From assembly GCA_947498645.1 (NCBI GenBank), contig CANMKS010000001.1:906032-970031 (forward strand): a stretch of DNA of 64,000 nt. Direction: 5' to 3'. The notes beneath the pieces were generated by a model, which searched no databases, was not told the DNA's origin, and was given only the letters and a program-made list of their open reading frames with translations. The translations under genes were made by a program, and so were the position numbers. How positions within the stretch are numbered: position 1 is the first letter of the stretch; each line of letters begins with the position of its first letter. Source of the DNA: an uncultured Paracoccaceae bacterium. GTDB lineage: Bacteria > Pseudomonadota > Alphaproteobacteria > Rhodobacterales > Rhodobacteraceae. This document shows, piece by piece, positions 44,883-53,930 of the stretch.

Positions 44883-45440
44883 ATGTCTGAGAAAGACGAA
44901 CCATTGCAAAGCCTTGATGAACTCGCAGCCGAAGGCGACGACGCGGAATTTGATGCCGCCGCCGCCAGTTTTGACGAGATCGAAGCACTGCGTGCCGAAC
45001 GCGATGAATTCCGTGACAAATTCATGCGCGCATTGGCCGATGCTGAAAACACCCGCAAACGTGCAGATCGCGACCGGCGCGAGGCTGAAAACTATGGCGG
45101 ATCCAAACTTGCCCGCGATCTGTTGCCTGTCTACGACAACATGCATCGCGCCCTGACTGCCGCCAAGGAAGGCGACGAAAAGGTACCAGAATCCCTGCTT
45201 GAAGGGGTCGAACTGACGATGCGCGAACTGATCAACGTCTTCAAAAAACACGGGATTGAGCCGATCACACCCGAAGTCGGCGAGAAATTCGACCCCAAGA
45301 TGCACGAGGCGATGTTCGAGGCACCCTTGCCCGGCACCAAATCAGGCGAGATCATTCAGGTTTCGACCAACGGCTTTATGCTGCACGACCGTCTGCTGCG
45401 CCCGGCGCAGGTTGGCGTGTCGTCAATGCAGGCGTCGTAA
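44883..45440 (+). CDS. grpE: Nucleotide exchange factor GrpE
   Basis: 185 residues: a long acidic coiled-coil N-terminal half with DEIEALRAERDEFRDKFMRA and the conserved ENTRKRADRDRREAENYG, and the C-terminal head with GIEPITPEVGEKFDPKMHEA, FEAPLP and RLLRPAQVGVS. It releases ADP from DnaK. AAGGAAGACGAA before the ATG is a good ribosome site. It is followed by a GC-rich intergenic repeat element. Confidence 0.96.
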   Translation: MSEKDEPLQSLDELAAEGDDAEFDAAAASFDEIEALRAERDEFRDKFMRALADAENTRKRADRDRREAENYGGSKLARDLLPVYDNMHRALTAAKEGDEKVPESLLEGVELTMRELINVFKKHGIEPITPEVGEKFDPKMHEAMFEAPLPGTKSGEIIQVSTNGFMLHDRLLRPAQVGVSSMQAS

Positions 45441-45454
45441 TAGAGGATCGTCCA

Positions 45455-45512
45455 GAGGGGGCGCTGCCCCCGCTTCGCTCCCCCGAGATATTTTAGGACA
45501 AAAGAAGATGGG
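45455..45512 (+). repeat. GC-rich intergenic element of the Rhodobacterales type
   Basis: GGGGGC-GCT-GCCCCC (45457-45471) is a perfect 6-bp stem with a triloop. It is followed by a C-rich stretch, CCCCCGAGATATTTT, and AGGACAAAAGAAGATGG. From memory, near copies of this arrangement are scattered through intergenic DNA of many Rhodobacteraceae. Here it lies between the convergent grpE and mutS and could also help end transcription. I found only this copy in the window. Confidence 0.6.
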
Positions 45513-45525
45513 CACAGACTGAAAC

Positions 45526-48168
45526 CTACTCCGGTTTTTCAGTCAACAACTCGCGCAATTCATAGATCAAAGCGAGCGCATCTTTTGGCGTCAGATCATC
45601 GGGTAGCACTTTTTTCAGGCGTTCCTCGACCTCGGACACCGTGGTGACCGCAGGTTGCGGCGCAGGCGTTGCCGCAAACAGCGGCAGATCGTCGATGACG
45701 GCCTTGCGCGATGTGCCACCTTCCCTTTCACCTTTTTCCAAAGCCTCCAGCACCACCTTTGCCCGCTCGACGACGACGGGCGGCAGCCCGGCCAGTCGCG
45801 CAACCTGCACGCCATAGCTGCGATCAGCTGTTCCGCGTTTGACTTCGTGCAGGAAAATCACGTCGCCGTCCCACTCTTTGACGGTGACGGTTGCATTTTC
45901 CACCCCCGTCAACTTGTTCGAAAGCGCTGACATCTCGTGATAATGCGTGGCGAACAGGGCGCGGCAGCGGTTCACATCGTGCAGATGTTCCAATGTGGCC
46001 CATGCAATAGACAGGCCATCATAGGTTGCCGTCCCGCGTCCGATTTCGTCCAGGATCACCAGGGCGCGGTCGTCTGCCTGATTCAGGATTGCGGCTGTTT
46101 CGACCATTTCCACCATAAATGTCGACCGGCCACGCGCCAGGTCATCGGATGCGCCAACGCGGCTGAAAATCTGGCTCACGATACCGATATGGGCCTTTGC
46201 GGCGGGAACAAACCCACCCATCTGTGCCAGGATCGCCAGCAGCGCGTTTTGCCGCAGGAACGTCGATTTACCGGCCATGTTCGGGCCGGTCAGCAGCCAG
46301 ATCGGCGCCTCGGTCAAGGCGCAATCATTCGCGACGAAGGGTGCGCCATCTTTTTGCAGCGCGGCCTCGACAACCGGGTGCCGCCCGCCCGTAATTTCAA
46401 ACCTGCGGCTGTCATCGACCTTGGGGCGCACCCAGTTTTCGCCCGTTGCCAGATGGGCCAATCCCGCGGTCAGATCAATTTCCGACAATGCCCGCGCAAG
46501 CGCGCCAAGCGGCCCGGCCTGTGCGATAATTGCTTGAGTTAGGCTGGAATAGAGCCGCTTTTCGATCTCAAGCGCCCGTCCGCCTGCGTTGAGAATGCGT
46601 GTCTCGATCTCGGACAGGTCCACTGTGGTAAACCGCACCTGATTGGCGGTCGTCTGACGATGAATGAAGGTCTCGTTCAGCGGTGGCGCCATCATTTTCG
46701 TGGCGTGGGTTGCCGTCGTTTCGATAAAATAACCCAGCACGTTGTTATGCTTGATTTTCAGCGACGCCACACCGGAGGTCTCGATATATGCCGCCTGCAT
46801 TTTGGCAATCACGGATCGCCCTTCATCACGCAGTTTGCGCACCTCATCCAGTTCGGTGTCATAGCCCGGCGCTATGAACCCGCCATCACGCGATAAAAGC
46901 GGTGGCTCGGCGATCAACGCCTGATCTAACAGCTCCAGCAATGCATCATGCCCGGTCAGATCCTTGGCTGCACCGGCCAGAACTGTGGGCAGATCAGCAG
47001 ACAAGCACTCTGACAGCGCCACCGCTTGCGCAATCGTGTTGCGAATGGCCGCCATATCGCGTGGTCCGCCCCGATCCAGCGCCAATCGCGACAAGGCCCG
47101 GTCCAGATCATGCACACCGCGCAGGGTGTCGCGGATATCCTCGGACAAGCGCGTATTATCAACAAGTGCCGCAACCGCGTCTTGCCGCGCTGCAATGACA
47201 TCTACACTGCAAGAAGGCGAAGCCAGCCGCCGCTCCAACAGGCGCGCACCTCCTGCTGTCGTGGTGCGGTCGATGCAGTGCAGCAGTGATCCTTGCCGTC
47301 CGCCGCCCATCGCGTGGGTCAGCTCTAGTGACTTGCGGGTCGCGGCATCAATCTGCATTGCGCTGGACTGGCCCTCTTGCACCGGTGGGCGCAGCAACGG
47401 CAGGTTCCCGCGTTGGGTGATCTCCAGATACTCTGCCACCGCAGACATTGCTGCAATTTCGGCCCGGCCAAAGCTGCCAAACGCATCAAGCGATCCGACG
47501 TTGTAGAGACGACACAGGCGTTTTTCGCCTGCTGTGCTGTCAAACGCCGCAGCGCCCAATGTCGTCAGCGTCGCGCCGGAATCAGACACTATTCCAGCCC
47601 AATCGCCCTCTGATCCATCCACGACAATGACCTCGCGCGGGGTCAGCCGTGCCAGTTCCGGCCCCAGCGCCGCCCCCGCGCAGGGCATCACATGAAATGC
47701 CCCTGTCGAGATATCGACCCAAGCCAGCGCCCCTTCATCCCGCACCACATGAAACGCCGCCAGAAAGTTGTGCCGCCTTGCGTCCAGCAGTGAATCCTCG
47801 GTCAGCGTGCCGGGGGTGACCAGCCGCACGACCTCGCGTTTGACGACGGCCTTGTATCCGCGCTTTTTCGCTTCGGCGGGGCTTTCCATCTGTTCGCAGA
47901 CGGCCACACGAAACCCTTTGCGGATCAACGTCAGAAAATATCCTTCTGCGGCGTGATGCGGCACGCCGCACATTGGAATATCGGCGCCGTCGTGTTTGCC
48001 GCGTTTGGTCAGGGCGATATCCAGCGCCGCGGCCGCGGCGACCGCATCATCAAAGAACATCTCGTAGAAATCGCCCATGCGATAGAACAGCAGCGCATCA
48101 GGATGATCGGATTTGATCTCCAGATACTGCGCCATCATGGGCGTAACCGTGTTTTTTTCGCTGCTCAT
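45526..48168 (-). CDS. mutS: DNA mismatch repair protein MutS
   Basis: 880 residues. Mismatch-binding N-terminus (MAQYLEIKSDHPDALLFYRM, with GDFYEMFFDDA following and containing the Phe-x-Glu mismatch motif), connector and lever domains, and the C-terminal ATPase with TGPNMAGKSTFLRQNALLA, ALVILDEIGRGTATYDG and FATHYHEM. It recognises mispairs and recruits MutL. The C-terminal tetramerisation tail ends ELLTEKPE. It runs convergent to grpE and divergent to the malic enzyme gene. Confidence 0.97.
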   Translation of the reverse strand: MSSEKNTVTPMMAQYLEIKSDHPDALLFYRMGDFYEMFFDDAVAAAAALDIALTKRGKHDGADIPMCGVPHHAAEGYFLTLIRKGFRVAVCEQMESPAEAKKRGYKAVVKREVVRLVTPGTLTEDSLLDARRHNFLAAFHVVRDEGALAWVDISTGAFHVMPCAGAALGPELARLTPREVIVVDGSEGDWAGIVSDSGATLTTLGAAAFDSTAGEKRLCRLYNVGSLDAFGSFGRAEIAAMSAVAEYLEITQRGNLPLLRPPVQEGQSSAMQIDAATRKSLELTHAMGGGRQGSLLHCIDRTTTAGGARLLERRLASPSCSVDVIAARQDAVAALVDNTRLSEDIRDTLRGVHDLDRALSRLALDRGGPRDMAAIRNTIAQAVALSECLSADLPTVLAGAAKDLTGHDALLELLDQALIAEPPLLSRDGGFIAPGYDTELDEVRKLRDEGRSVIAKMQAAYIETSGVASLKIKHNNVLGYFIETTATHATKMMAPPLNETFIHRQTTANQVRFTTVDLSEIETRILNAGGRALEIEKRLYSSLTQAIIAQAGPLGALARALSEIDLTAGLAHLATGENWVRPKVDDSRRFEITGGRHPVVEAALQKDGAPFVANDCALTEAPIWLLTGPNMAGKSTFLRQNALLAILAQMGGFVPAAKAHIGIVSQIFSRVGASDDLARGRSTFMVEMVETAAILNQADDRALVILDEIGRGTATYDGLSIAWATLEHLHDVNRCRALFATHYHEMSALSNKLTGVENATVTVKEWDGDVIFLHEVKRGTADRSYGVQVARLAGLPPVVVERAKVVLEALEKGEREGGTSRKAVIDDLPLFAATPAPQPAVTTVSEVEERLKKVLPDDLTPKDALALIYELRELLTEKPE

Positions 48169-48292
48169 GCATCCCCCGGGATCATCTCGCGCACATTAAC
48201 AGCCCGGTTTCCCTGCGAAACCCCGAAATCAACCCGTTGCGGCTGGCCGTGCGAACCCGCTATGTCTTGTGGACGACAAGAGAGGGAAAATG

Positions 48293-50548
48293 ATGGCCAA
48301 CAATAAACTCACGCGCGAGGATGCGCTGCAATTCCACATGCAGCCCAGCCCCGGCAAATGGGAAATTCAGGCCACCGTGCCGATGACGACGCAGCGCGAC
48401 TTGTCGCTGGCCTATTCCCCCGGCGTGGCGATCCCCTGCGAAGAGATCGCAGCCGACCCTGCCACCGCTTACGATTATACCAACAAGGGCAATCTGGTTG
48501 CTGTTATTTCCAACGGCACCGCCGTCCTTGGCCTGGGCAATCTGGGTGCGCTGGGCAGCAAACCGGTGATGGAAGGGAAATCGGTGCTGTTCAAACGCTT
48601 TGCCGACGTGAATTCCATCGACCTGGAGCTGGACACTGAAGACCCCGAGGAATTCATCAAGGCCGTGCGCCTCATGGGGCCGACATTTGGCGGCATCAAC
48701 CTTGAAGATATCAAAGCGCCTGAGTGCTTCATCATTGAACAGACGCTCAAGGAACAGATGGATATCCCCGTGTTCCACGATGATCAGCATGGAACGGCTG
48801 TTATCTGCGCTGCTGGCCTGCTGAATGCGCTGCATCTGTCTGGCAAGAAAATCGAAGATGTGAAGATCGTTCTGAATGGCGCCGGTGCTGCGGGTATCGC
48901 CTGTCTGGAATTGCTCAAGGCGATGGGCGCCAAGCACGACAATTGCATCATGTGCGACACCAAAGGTGTCATCTACCAAGGTCGCACCGAGGGGATGAAC
49001 CAATGGAAATCCGCCCATGCTGCCAACACCAAAGCGCGCAGCCTTGATGACGCGATGAAGGGTTGTGACGTGTTTCTGGGGGTCAGCGCCAAAGGTGCCG
49101 TGACGCAGGAAATGGTGTCTAACATGGCGGAAAACCCGGTTATCTTTGCCATGGCCAACCCCGATCCAGAGATCACGCCAGAGGATGCACATGCTGTCCG
49201 CGAAGACGCGATTGTTGCCACCGGACGTAGTGATTACCCCAATCAGGTGAACAACGTGCTTGGGTTTCCCTACCTCTTCCGCGGCGCGCTCGACATCCAC
49301 GCCCGTGCCATCAACGATGAGATGAAGATCGCCTGCGCCGAAGCCCTCGCTGCCCTTGCCCGCGAGGATGTGCCGGATGAGGTTGCGATGGCTTACGGCA
49401 AGAAACTGTCCTTCGGTCGCGATTACATCATCCCCACACCGTTTGACCCGCGCCTGATCCACCGCATCCCGACGGCGGTTGCGCGGGCCGGTATGAAAAC
49501 CGGCGTCGCCCGCAGGCCGATCATTGATATGGATGCCTACGAACTATCGCTGAAATCCCGGATGGACCCGACACAATCAATCCTGCGCAGCCTGAATGCC
49601 CGCGCGCGGGCCAACCAGTCTACCGTGATCTTTGCCGAAGGCGACGATCCGCGCGTCTTGCGTGCTGCGGTGCTGTATCAGCGGTCAGGGATGGGTAAGG
49701 CGCTGGTCGTCGGGCGCGATGATGATGTGAAACAAAAGCTAGTCGCCGAAGGTCTACCCGAGGCATTTGACGAGTTGGAAATCGTCAACGCCGCCACGAC
49801 CCCGCATTTGGAGACCTATAAATCGTTCCTGTATGAACGGCTGCAACGCAAGGGCTTTGACGCGCAAGATGTGCATCGGCTCGCTGCGCGCGACCGGCAT
49901 GTGTTTGCGTCGCTGATGCTGGCACATGGTCACGCCGACGGGATGGTGACCGGCGCGACGCGCAAGTCGGCACATATACTTGAGCTGATAAACCATGTTT
50001 TTGACGCCGAGCCGCACGACGGCGCGGTTGGTGTTACGGCTGTGCTGAACAAGGGCCGCATCGTATTGATCACCGACACGCTGGTGCATGAATGGCCTGA
50101 TGAAAATGATCTGGCCGATATCGCTGAACGCGGGGCATTCGTGGCGCGCGAACTGGGGTTAGAGCCGCGCGTGGCCTTCCTGTCCTTCTCGACCTTCGGT
50201 TATCCGGTGTCAGAGCGGGCCGAAAAGATGCACCAGGCGCCCAAAGTGTTGGATGCGCGTAATGTTGATTTCGAATATGAGGGCGAGATGACGGTTGATG
50301 TGGCCCTCAACACGCAAGCGCAGGACAATTATCCCTTCCAGCGCCTGACCGGCCCGGCCAATGTTCTGGTTGTGCCCGCCAGACACTCTGCCTCGATCTC
50401 GGTCAAGTTGATGCAGGAAATGGGCGGGGCGACGGTGATCGGGCCAATCCTGTCCGGTATCGGCAAGCCGGTGCAGATTTGCTCCACCGGGTCTACGGTG
50501 AACGACATCTTGAATATGGCCGTCATCGCGGCGTGCAAGGTGGACTAA
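48293..50548 (+). CDS. maeB: NADP-dependent malic enzyme with phosphotransacetylase-like domain
   Basis: 751 residues. The malic enzyme half (about 1-430) shows TQRDLSLAYSPGVAIPCEEI, the catalytic Lys region GNLVAVISNGTAVLGLGNLG, the metal-binding DDQHGTA and the dinucleotide site LNGAGAAGIACLELL. The second half (about 440-751) is a phosphate acetyltransferase-like domain (VIFAEGDDPRVLRAAVLYQ, DGMVTGATRKSAHIL), usually catalytically silent and regulatory in MaeB proteins. It decarboxylates malate to pyruvate with NADPH. ATG 48293 has GAGGG six bases upstream; ATG 48290 and GTG 48269 are possible but worse placed. Confidence 0.95.
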   Translation: MANNKLTREDALQFHMQPSPGKWEIQATVPMTTQRDLSLAYSPGVAIPCEEIAADPATAYDYTNKGNLVAVISNGTAVLGLGNLGALGSKPVMEGKSVLFKRFADVNSIDLELDTEDPEEFIKAVRLMGPTFGGINLEDIKAPECFIIEQTLKEQMDIPVFHDDQHGTAVICAAGLLNALHLSGKKIEDVKIVLNGAGAAGIACLELLKAMGAKHDNCIMCDTKGVIYQGRTEGMNQWKSAHAANTKARSLDDAMKGCDVFLGVSAKGAVTQEMVSNMAENPVIFAMANPDPEITPEDAHAVREDAIVATGRSDYPNQVNNVLGFPYLFRGALDIHARAINDEMKIACAEALAALAREDVPDEVAMAYGKKLSFGRDYIIPTPFDPRLIHRIPTAVARAGMKTGVARRPIIDMDAYELSLKSRMDPTQSILRSLNARARANQSTVIFAEGDDPRVLRAAVLYQRSGMGKALVVGRDDDVKQKLVAEGLPEAFDELEIVNAATTPHLETYKSFLYERLQRKGFDAQDVHRLAARDRHVFASLMLAHGHADGMVTGATRKSAHILELINHVFDAEPHDGAVGVTAVLNKGRIVLITDTLVHEWPDENDLADIAERGAFVARELGLEPRVAFLSFSTFGYPVSERAEKMHQAPKVLDARNVDFEYEGEMTVDVALNTQAQDNYPFQRLTGPANVLVVPARHSASISVKLMQEMGGATVIGPILSGIGKPVQICSTGSTVNDILNMAVIAACKVD

Positions 50549-51415
50549 ATGGCGATCTGGAATCTCGGCTCAATCAATGTGGATATGGTTTATGCGGTGC
50601 CGCATATTCCCGCACCGGGTGAGACGCTGTCATCAACAGGGCGCGAGGTTTTTCTGGGTGGCAAAGGGGCAAATATGTCGGTCGCTGCCGCGCGCGCTGC
50701 CGCACGGGTTTACCATATCGGGGCCGTTGGCAAGGATGGGCGCTGGGCTGCACAACGCTTGCTCGAATACGGGGTAGATACACGCAATATCGCTGAAATA
50801 GACACTGAAACTGCACAAGCGATCATCATGGTTGACCCTCATGGTGAAAATGCAATCGTGCTACACCCCGGTGCCAATGACGAGATCCCCCAGGTCACTT
50901 TGCAGGCCGCAATGGCCGAGGCGGAAACCGGCGATTGGCTGGTCATTCAGAACGAAACCAACCTGCAACGCACCGCAGCAAAGATGGGCAAGAAAATGGG
51001 GCTGCAAGTGGCCTATGCCGCGGCCCCGTTTGATGCAGAGCGGGTGCAGGCAGTTCTGCCACATCTTGATTTCCTGATCCTCAACGCTGTCGAATCCAAG
51101 CAGCTGCAAGACGCCACCGGGCAGGCGCCGGATGACTTGCCCGTGCGCGATGTCATCGTAACGCTTGGGGGCGATGGGGCCGATTGGTACGGTGCTGATG
51201 GCAAGAAACACTTCCCTGCCATCAAGGTTGACCCAGTGGATACGACGGGCGCAGGCGACACCTTCACCGGTTATGTGTTGGCCTGCCTGGACCGGGGTAT
51301 GCCCATGGCGCAGGCCATCGCGCTGGCGACCAAAGCAGGCGCATTGATGGTCACCCGCCACGGCACAGCAGATGTCATCCCTGACCTATCCGAGGTGCAG
51401 GCCCTTGGTCAGTGA
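50549..51415 (+). CDS. PfkB-family sugar kinase, ribokinase-like
   Basis: 288 residues. The two PfkB signatures are present: [16 protein letters not shown] near residue 35 and [20 protein letters not shown] near residue 230 with the catalytic Asp. The N-terminal [20 protein letters not shown] is close to ribokinases. The exact substrate is uncertain; no ribose transporter or nucleosidase gene is near. The ATG directly abuts the malic enzyme stop, so the two are probably co-transcribed. The end overlaps the convergent msrA by seven bases. Confidence 0.88.
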   Translation: MAIWNLGSINVDMVYAVPHIPAPGETLSSTGREVFLGGKGANMSVAAARAAARVYHIGAVGKDGRWAAQRLLEYGVDTRNIAEIDTETAQAIIMVDPHGENAIVLHPGANDEIPQVTLQAAMAEAETGDWLVIQNETNLQRTAAKMGKKMGLQVAYAAAPFDAERVQAVLPHLDFLILNAVESKQLQDATGQAPDDLPVRDVIVTLGGDGADWYGADGKKHFPAIKVDPVDTTGAGDTFTGYVLACLDRGMPMAQAIALATKAGALMVTRHGTADVIPDLSEVQALGQ

Positions 51416-52038
51416 TCGGCAAACGGTGCCGCATCACCCCAAAGCTGCGTCACGCGCTGATCTCGCCCGCAAGCGTTGCGATAAAACGCATAGGCCTCTG
51501 ATTGCACCTTGACCCCGCGCCGGGTGATCACCCGGTTTTCACCGCGATAGTAATCCTGATGATAGTCTTCCGCGTCATAAAAGGTGGCGGCATCCAGGAT
51601 CGGGGTCACAATCTGCTGGCCCAGATCACGGCGGGCCTGCGCCTTTGCGGCCTCAGCAGCAGCGCGTTCCGCGGGGTTAGAGACGAAAACAGCTGTGCGA
51701 TAGCTGTCGCCGCGATCACAAAACTGGCCGCCTGCATCAGTCGGATCAACCGACCGGAAGAACGCATAGAGCAACTGACCGTAACTGACGACGTCGGCAT
51801 CATAGGTGATCTCGACCGCCTCATAGTGGCCGGAACCCTTGATCGTGTCATAGGTCGGATTGGCCGTGGTGCCGCCGGTGTAACCGGAAACAACCTCGCG
51901 GACGCCCTGCACTTTTTCAAAGTCACTCTCAACACACCAGAAACACCCACCCGCAATGATCGCGGTCTGGATATCTTCGGCAACTGCGGCTTGAGCGGCG
52001 GGCAACATGGCAAGCGCTAGAACAATGGATCTGAACAT
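51409..52038 (-). CDS. msrA: Exported peptide-methionine (S)-S-oxide reductase MsrA
   Basis: 209 residues with a Sec signal peptide (about 1-21, ending AVAED), so it acts in the periplasm. The catalytic Cys is in [38 protein letters not shown] and [10 protein letters not shown] follow, and a possible resolving Cys is in NACGRD near the C-terminus. It repairs oxidised methionine. AAGGAGATTACC lies before the ATG, an unusually strong ribosome site. The electron donor is not encoded nearby; cytoplasmic thioredoxin could not reach it directly. Confidence 0.93.
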   Translation of the reverse strand: MFRSIVLALAMLPAAQAAVAEDIQTAIIAGGCFWCVESDFEKVQGVREVVSGYTGGTTANPTYDTIKGSGHYEAVEITYDADVVSYGQLLYAFFRSVDPTDAGGQFCDRGDSYRTAVFVSNPAERAAAEAAKAQARRDLGQQIVTPILDAATFYDAEDYHQDYYRGENRVITRRGVKVQSEAYAFYRNACGRDQRVTQLWGDAAPFADH

Positions 52039-52143
52039 CGGTAATCTCCTTTGTCCGCACCATTTCAGGCAATCATGCCCGTGCGCAACGGCCTCGCGCT
52101 TGTATCACGCGGTCTTGACCTCTTGGAACATTTGGAAAGCTGT

Positions 52144-52159
52144 CTCAATGCGCATTGAG
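52144..52159. promoter_or_regulatory. Perfect 16-bp palindrome between msrA and the aminotransferase gene
   Basis: CTCAATGCGCATTGAG is fully self-complementary. It lies roughly in the middle of the 222-base divergent gap. Further right, ACCAATC (52171-52177) and GATTGGT (52204-52210) form a second, wide inverted repeat. Both look like operator sites; the regulator is unknown. Confidence 0.5.
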
Positions 52160-52260
52160 TTTCCCTTACAACCAATCTCGCTTGAGCGCAGACGAAACAC
52201 CGCGATTGGTGATTCAAGATCAATTCGAAATGCTTTAGCGTCCGCAGAAAGGAGAATAGC

Positions 52261-53160
52261 ATGACCAAAGTCACCACCCACCAAGCAGAAGATGACGCCC
52301 GTAACGAAGACATCTTGATCTACGTAGACGGCAAACTGGTGCCCAAGGCCGACGCCACCGTGAGCGTTTATGACAGCGGGTTTATGCTAGGTGATGGCGT
52401 GTGGGAGGGCCTGCGCCTTTATGACGGCAAATGGGCTTTTATGGACGAGCATATCGACCGGCTGTGCGAGGCAGCAAAGGCCATTGATCTGGATATCGGT
52501 ATGGATCGAAAAGGTGTGATTTCCGCCTTGTTAGAAACGCAAAAGGCCAATCAGATGACCACCAATGCCCACGCCCGGCTGATGGTGACACGGGGCATCA
52601 AGGTTCGCCCTTTCCAGCACCCCAGCCTGTCGCAATCCGGCCCCACGTTTGTGATCATCATGGAGCATTCGCAACCAAAGATCCCGCGCCCGATCTCGCT
52701 GGCCACCGTCCCGCACCAACGTGGTCTGCCCATGACGCAAGATCCTAAATTGAACAGCCATTCAAAACTGAACTGCATCCTTGCCTGTATCGCCGCCCAA
52801 AAGGCAGGTGCGGACGAGGCGCTCATGCTGGATGTGCATGGGTTTGTGAATACGACCAACGCCTGCAACTTCTTCATCGTCAAGAATGGTGCGGTTTGGA
52901 CCAGTACGGGCGACTACTGCATGAACGGCATCACCCGCCAGAAGGTGATAGACCTTTGCCGCGCCAATGACATTCCGGTGTTTGAGCGGAACTACTCGCT
53001 GGTTGATACCTATTCTGCGGACGAAGCCTTCCTGACCGGCACCTTCGGCGCACAAACCCCCGTCAGCACAATCGACGGGCGGGTCATCGGAAGCGGTGAG
53101 CTGGGGCCGGTGACCACGCGCCTGCGGGGCCTCTATAAAGATCTGGTAGCGGTGTCATGA
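52261..53160 (+). CDS. Class IV aminotransferase-like PLP enzyme with an atypical active site
   Basis: 299 residues of the branched-chain/D-amino-acid aminotransferase fold. The N-terminal domain has VSVYDSGFMLGDGVWEGLRL, and the PLP Lys is Lys169 in HSKLNCILACIAAQKAG. The usual G-x-V-x-E loop reads GFVNTTNACNFF: Thr198 stands where Glu contacts the ring nitrogen of PLP in characterised members. YCMNGITRQKVIDLC and AFLTGTFGAQTPVSTIDG close the phosphate cup. AAAGGAG precedes the ATG. The next gene is a sulfotransferase-like protein. It is often labelled branched-chain aminotransferase, but I would not trust that substrate. Confidence 0.8.
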   Translation: MTKVTTHQAEDDARNEDILIYVDGKLVPKADATVSVYDSGFMLGDGVWEGLRLYDGKWAFMDEHIDRLCEAAKAIDLDIGMDRKGVISALLETQKANQMTTNAHARLMVTRGIKVRPFQHPSLSQSGPTFVIIMEHSQPKIPRPISLATVPHQRGLPMTQDPKLNSHSKLNCILACIAAQKAGADEALMLDVHGFVNTTNACNFFIVKNGAVWTSTGDYCMNGITRQKVIDLCRANDIPVFERNYSLVDTYSADEAFLTGTFGAQTPVSTIDGRVIGSGELGPVTTRLRGLYKDLVAVS

Positions 53161-53212
53161 CATACACTTTGTATGTACGCTGTATGTACAGCATCTGTAC
53201 GGGGTATTGCGC
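53161..53212 (+). promoter_or_regulatory. Spacer with TGTAC-type repeats and a small hairpin
   Basis: The 52 bases between the aminotransferase and the sulfotransferase-like gene hold GTATGTAC twice, CTGTAC once, and GCTGT-ATGT-ACAGC, a 5-bp stem. It could be a processing or control site in a two-gene message. Confidence 0.3.
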
Positions 53213-53911
53213 ATGAGAATTGCAATGTGGTCAGGGCCACGGAACCTGTCGACCGCCATGATGTACGCTTTCGGAAATCGTACGGATTTCGCGGTTTGGG
53301 ATGAGCCCTTCTACGCGCCTTATCTCGCGGCGACGGGTTTGGAACATCCAATGCGCAAGGAAATTCTGGCGACACATGAGACTGATCCGCAAGTCGTGGC
53401 CGGGCGTTGTTTAGACACTATTCCAGCCCAAAAGCCACATTTCTACATGAAGCATATGCCGCATCACATGATTGATGGGTTCCCGCTGGATTGGGCCAAA
53501 GACTGTGTCAACATCCACCTGATCCGCCACCCCGCCCGCGTGATCGCAAGCTACGGGGCCAAGCGGGACGAGATCACGCTGGATGACATCGGCTATGTCC
53601 AGCAGGCCGCGCTTTATGAAACAAACGGCGGGCTGGTGATCGACAGCGCGGACATTCGCAAAGACCCCGAAGGGATGCTTAGAAAACTTTGCGATGCAAT
53701 TAACTTGCCGTTCGATCCGGCGATGCTGGCGTGGCCTGCCGGACCACGCGAAGCCGACGGGGTTTGGGCTGCGCATTGGTACAATGCCGTACACAAAAGC
53801 ACAGGGTTTGCGGGTGCAGAGGGGCCGTTGCCAACACTGGACGCGGTCCACCAACACATACTGGGCGCAGCGTTACCGCTCTATGAAAAGCTGTACGCCA
53901 GGAAACTCTAG
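53213..53911 (+). CDS. Sulfotransferase-like P-loop protein
   Basis: 232 residues. The N-terminal RIAMWSGPRNLSTAMMYAFG resembles the 5'-phosphosulfate loop of sulfotransferases, and the central NIHLIRHPARVIASYGAKRD matches the 3'-phosphate-binding segment (RxPxxxxxSY). Substrate is unknown. ATG 53213 starts directly at the fold; a TTG two codons earlier is less likely. It lies 52 bases downstream of the aminotransferase gene. From memory, plants have proteins joining such a domain to a class IV aminotransferase domain, which supports a functional pair. Confidence 0.75.
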   Translation: MRIAMWSGPRNLSTAMMYAFGNRTDFAVWDEPFYAPYLAATGLEHPMRKEILATHETDPQVVAGRCLDTIPAQKPHFYMKHMPHHMIDGFPLDWAKDCVNIHLIRHPARVIASYGAKRDEITLDDIGYVQQAALYETNGGLVIDSADIRKDPEGMLRKLCDAINLPFDPAMLAWPAGPREADGVWAAHWYNAVHKSTGFAGAEGPLPTLDAVHQHILGAALPLYEKLYARKL

Positions 53912-53915
53912 GGCC

Positions 53916-53930
53916 AGGGGCAAGCCCCCT
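53916..53930. terminator. GC-rich hairpin between convergent genes
   Basis: AGGGG (53916-53920) pairs with CCCCT (53926-53930) over a five-base loop, in the 18-base gap and last base of argG. No T-run follows, so termination would be weak or Rho-assisted. Confidence 0.35.

Noticed and set aside
48260-49462. 400-codon antisense frame over the malic enzyme gene
   Set aside because: It mirrors the conserved malic enzyme codons and has no recognisable domain; high-GC codon use opens such frames.
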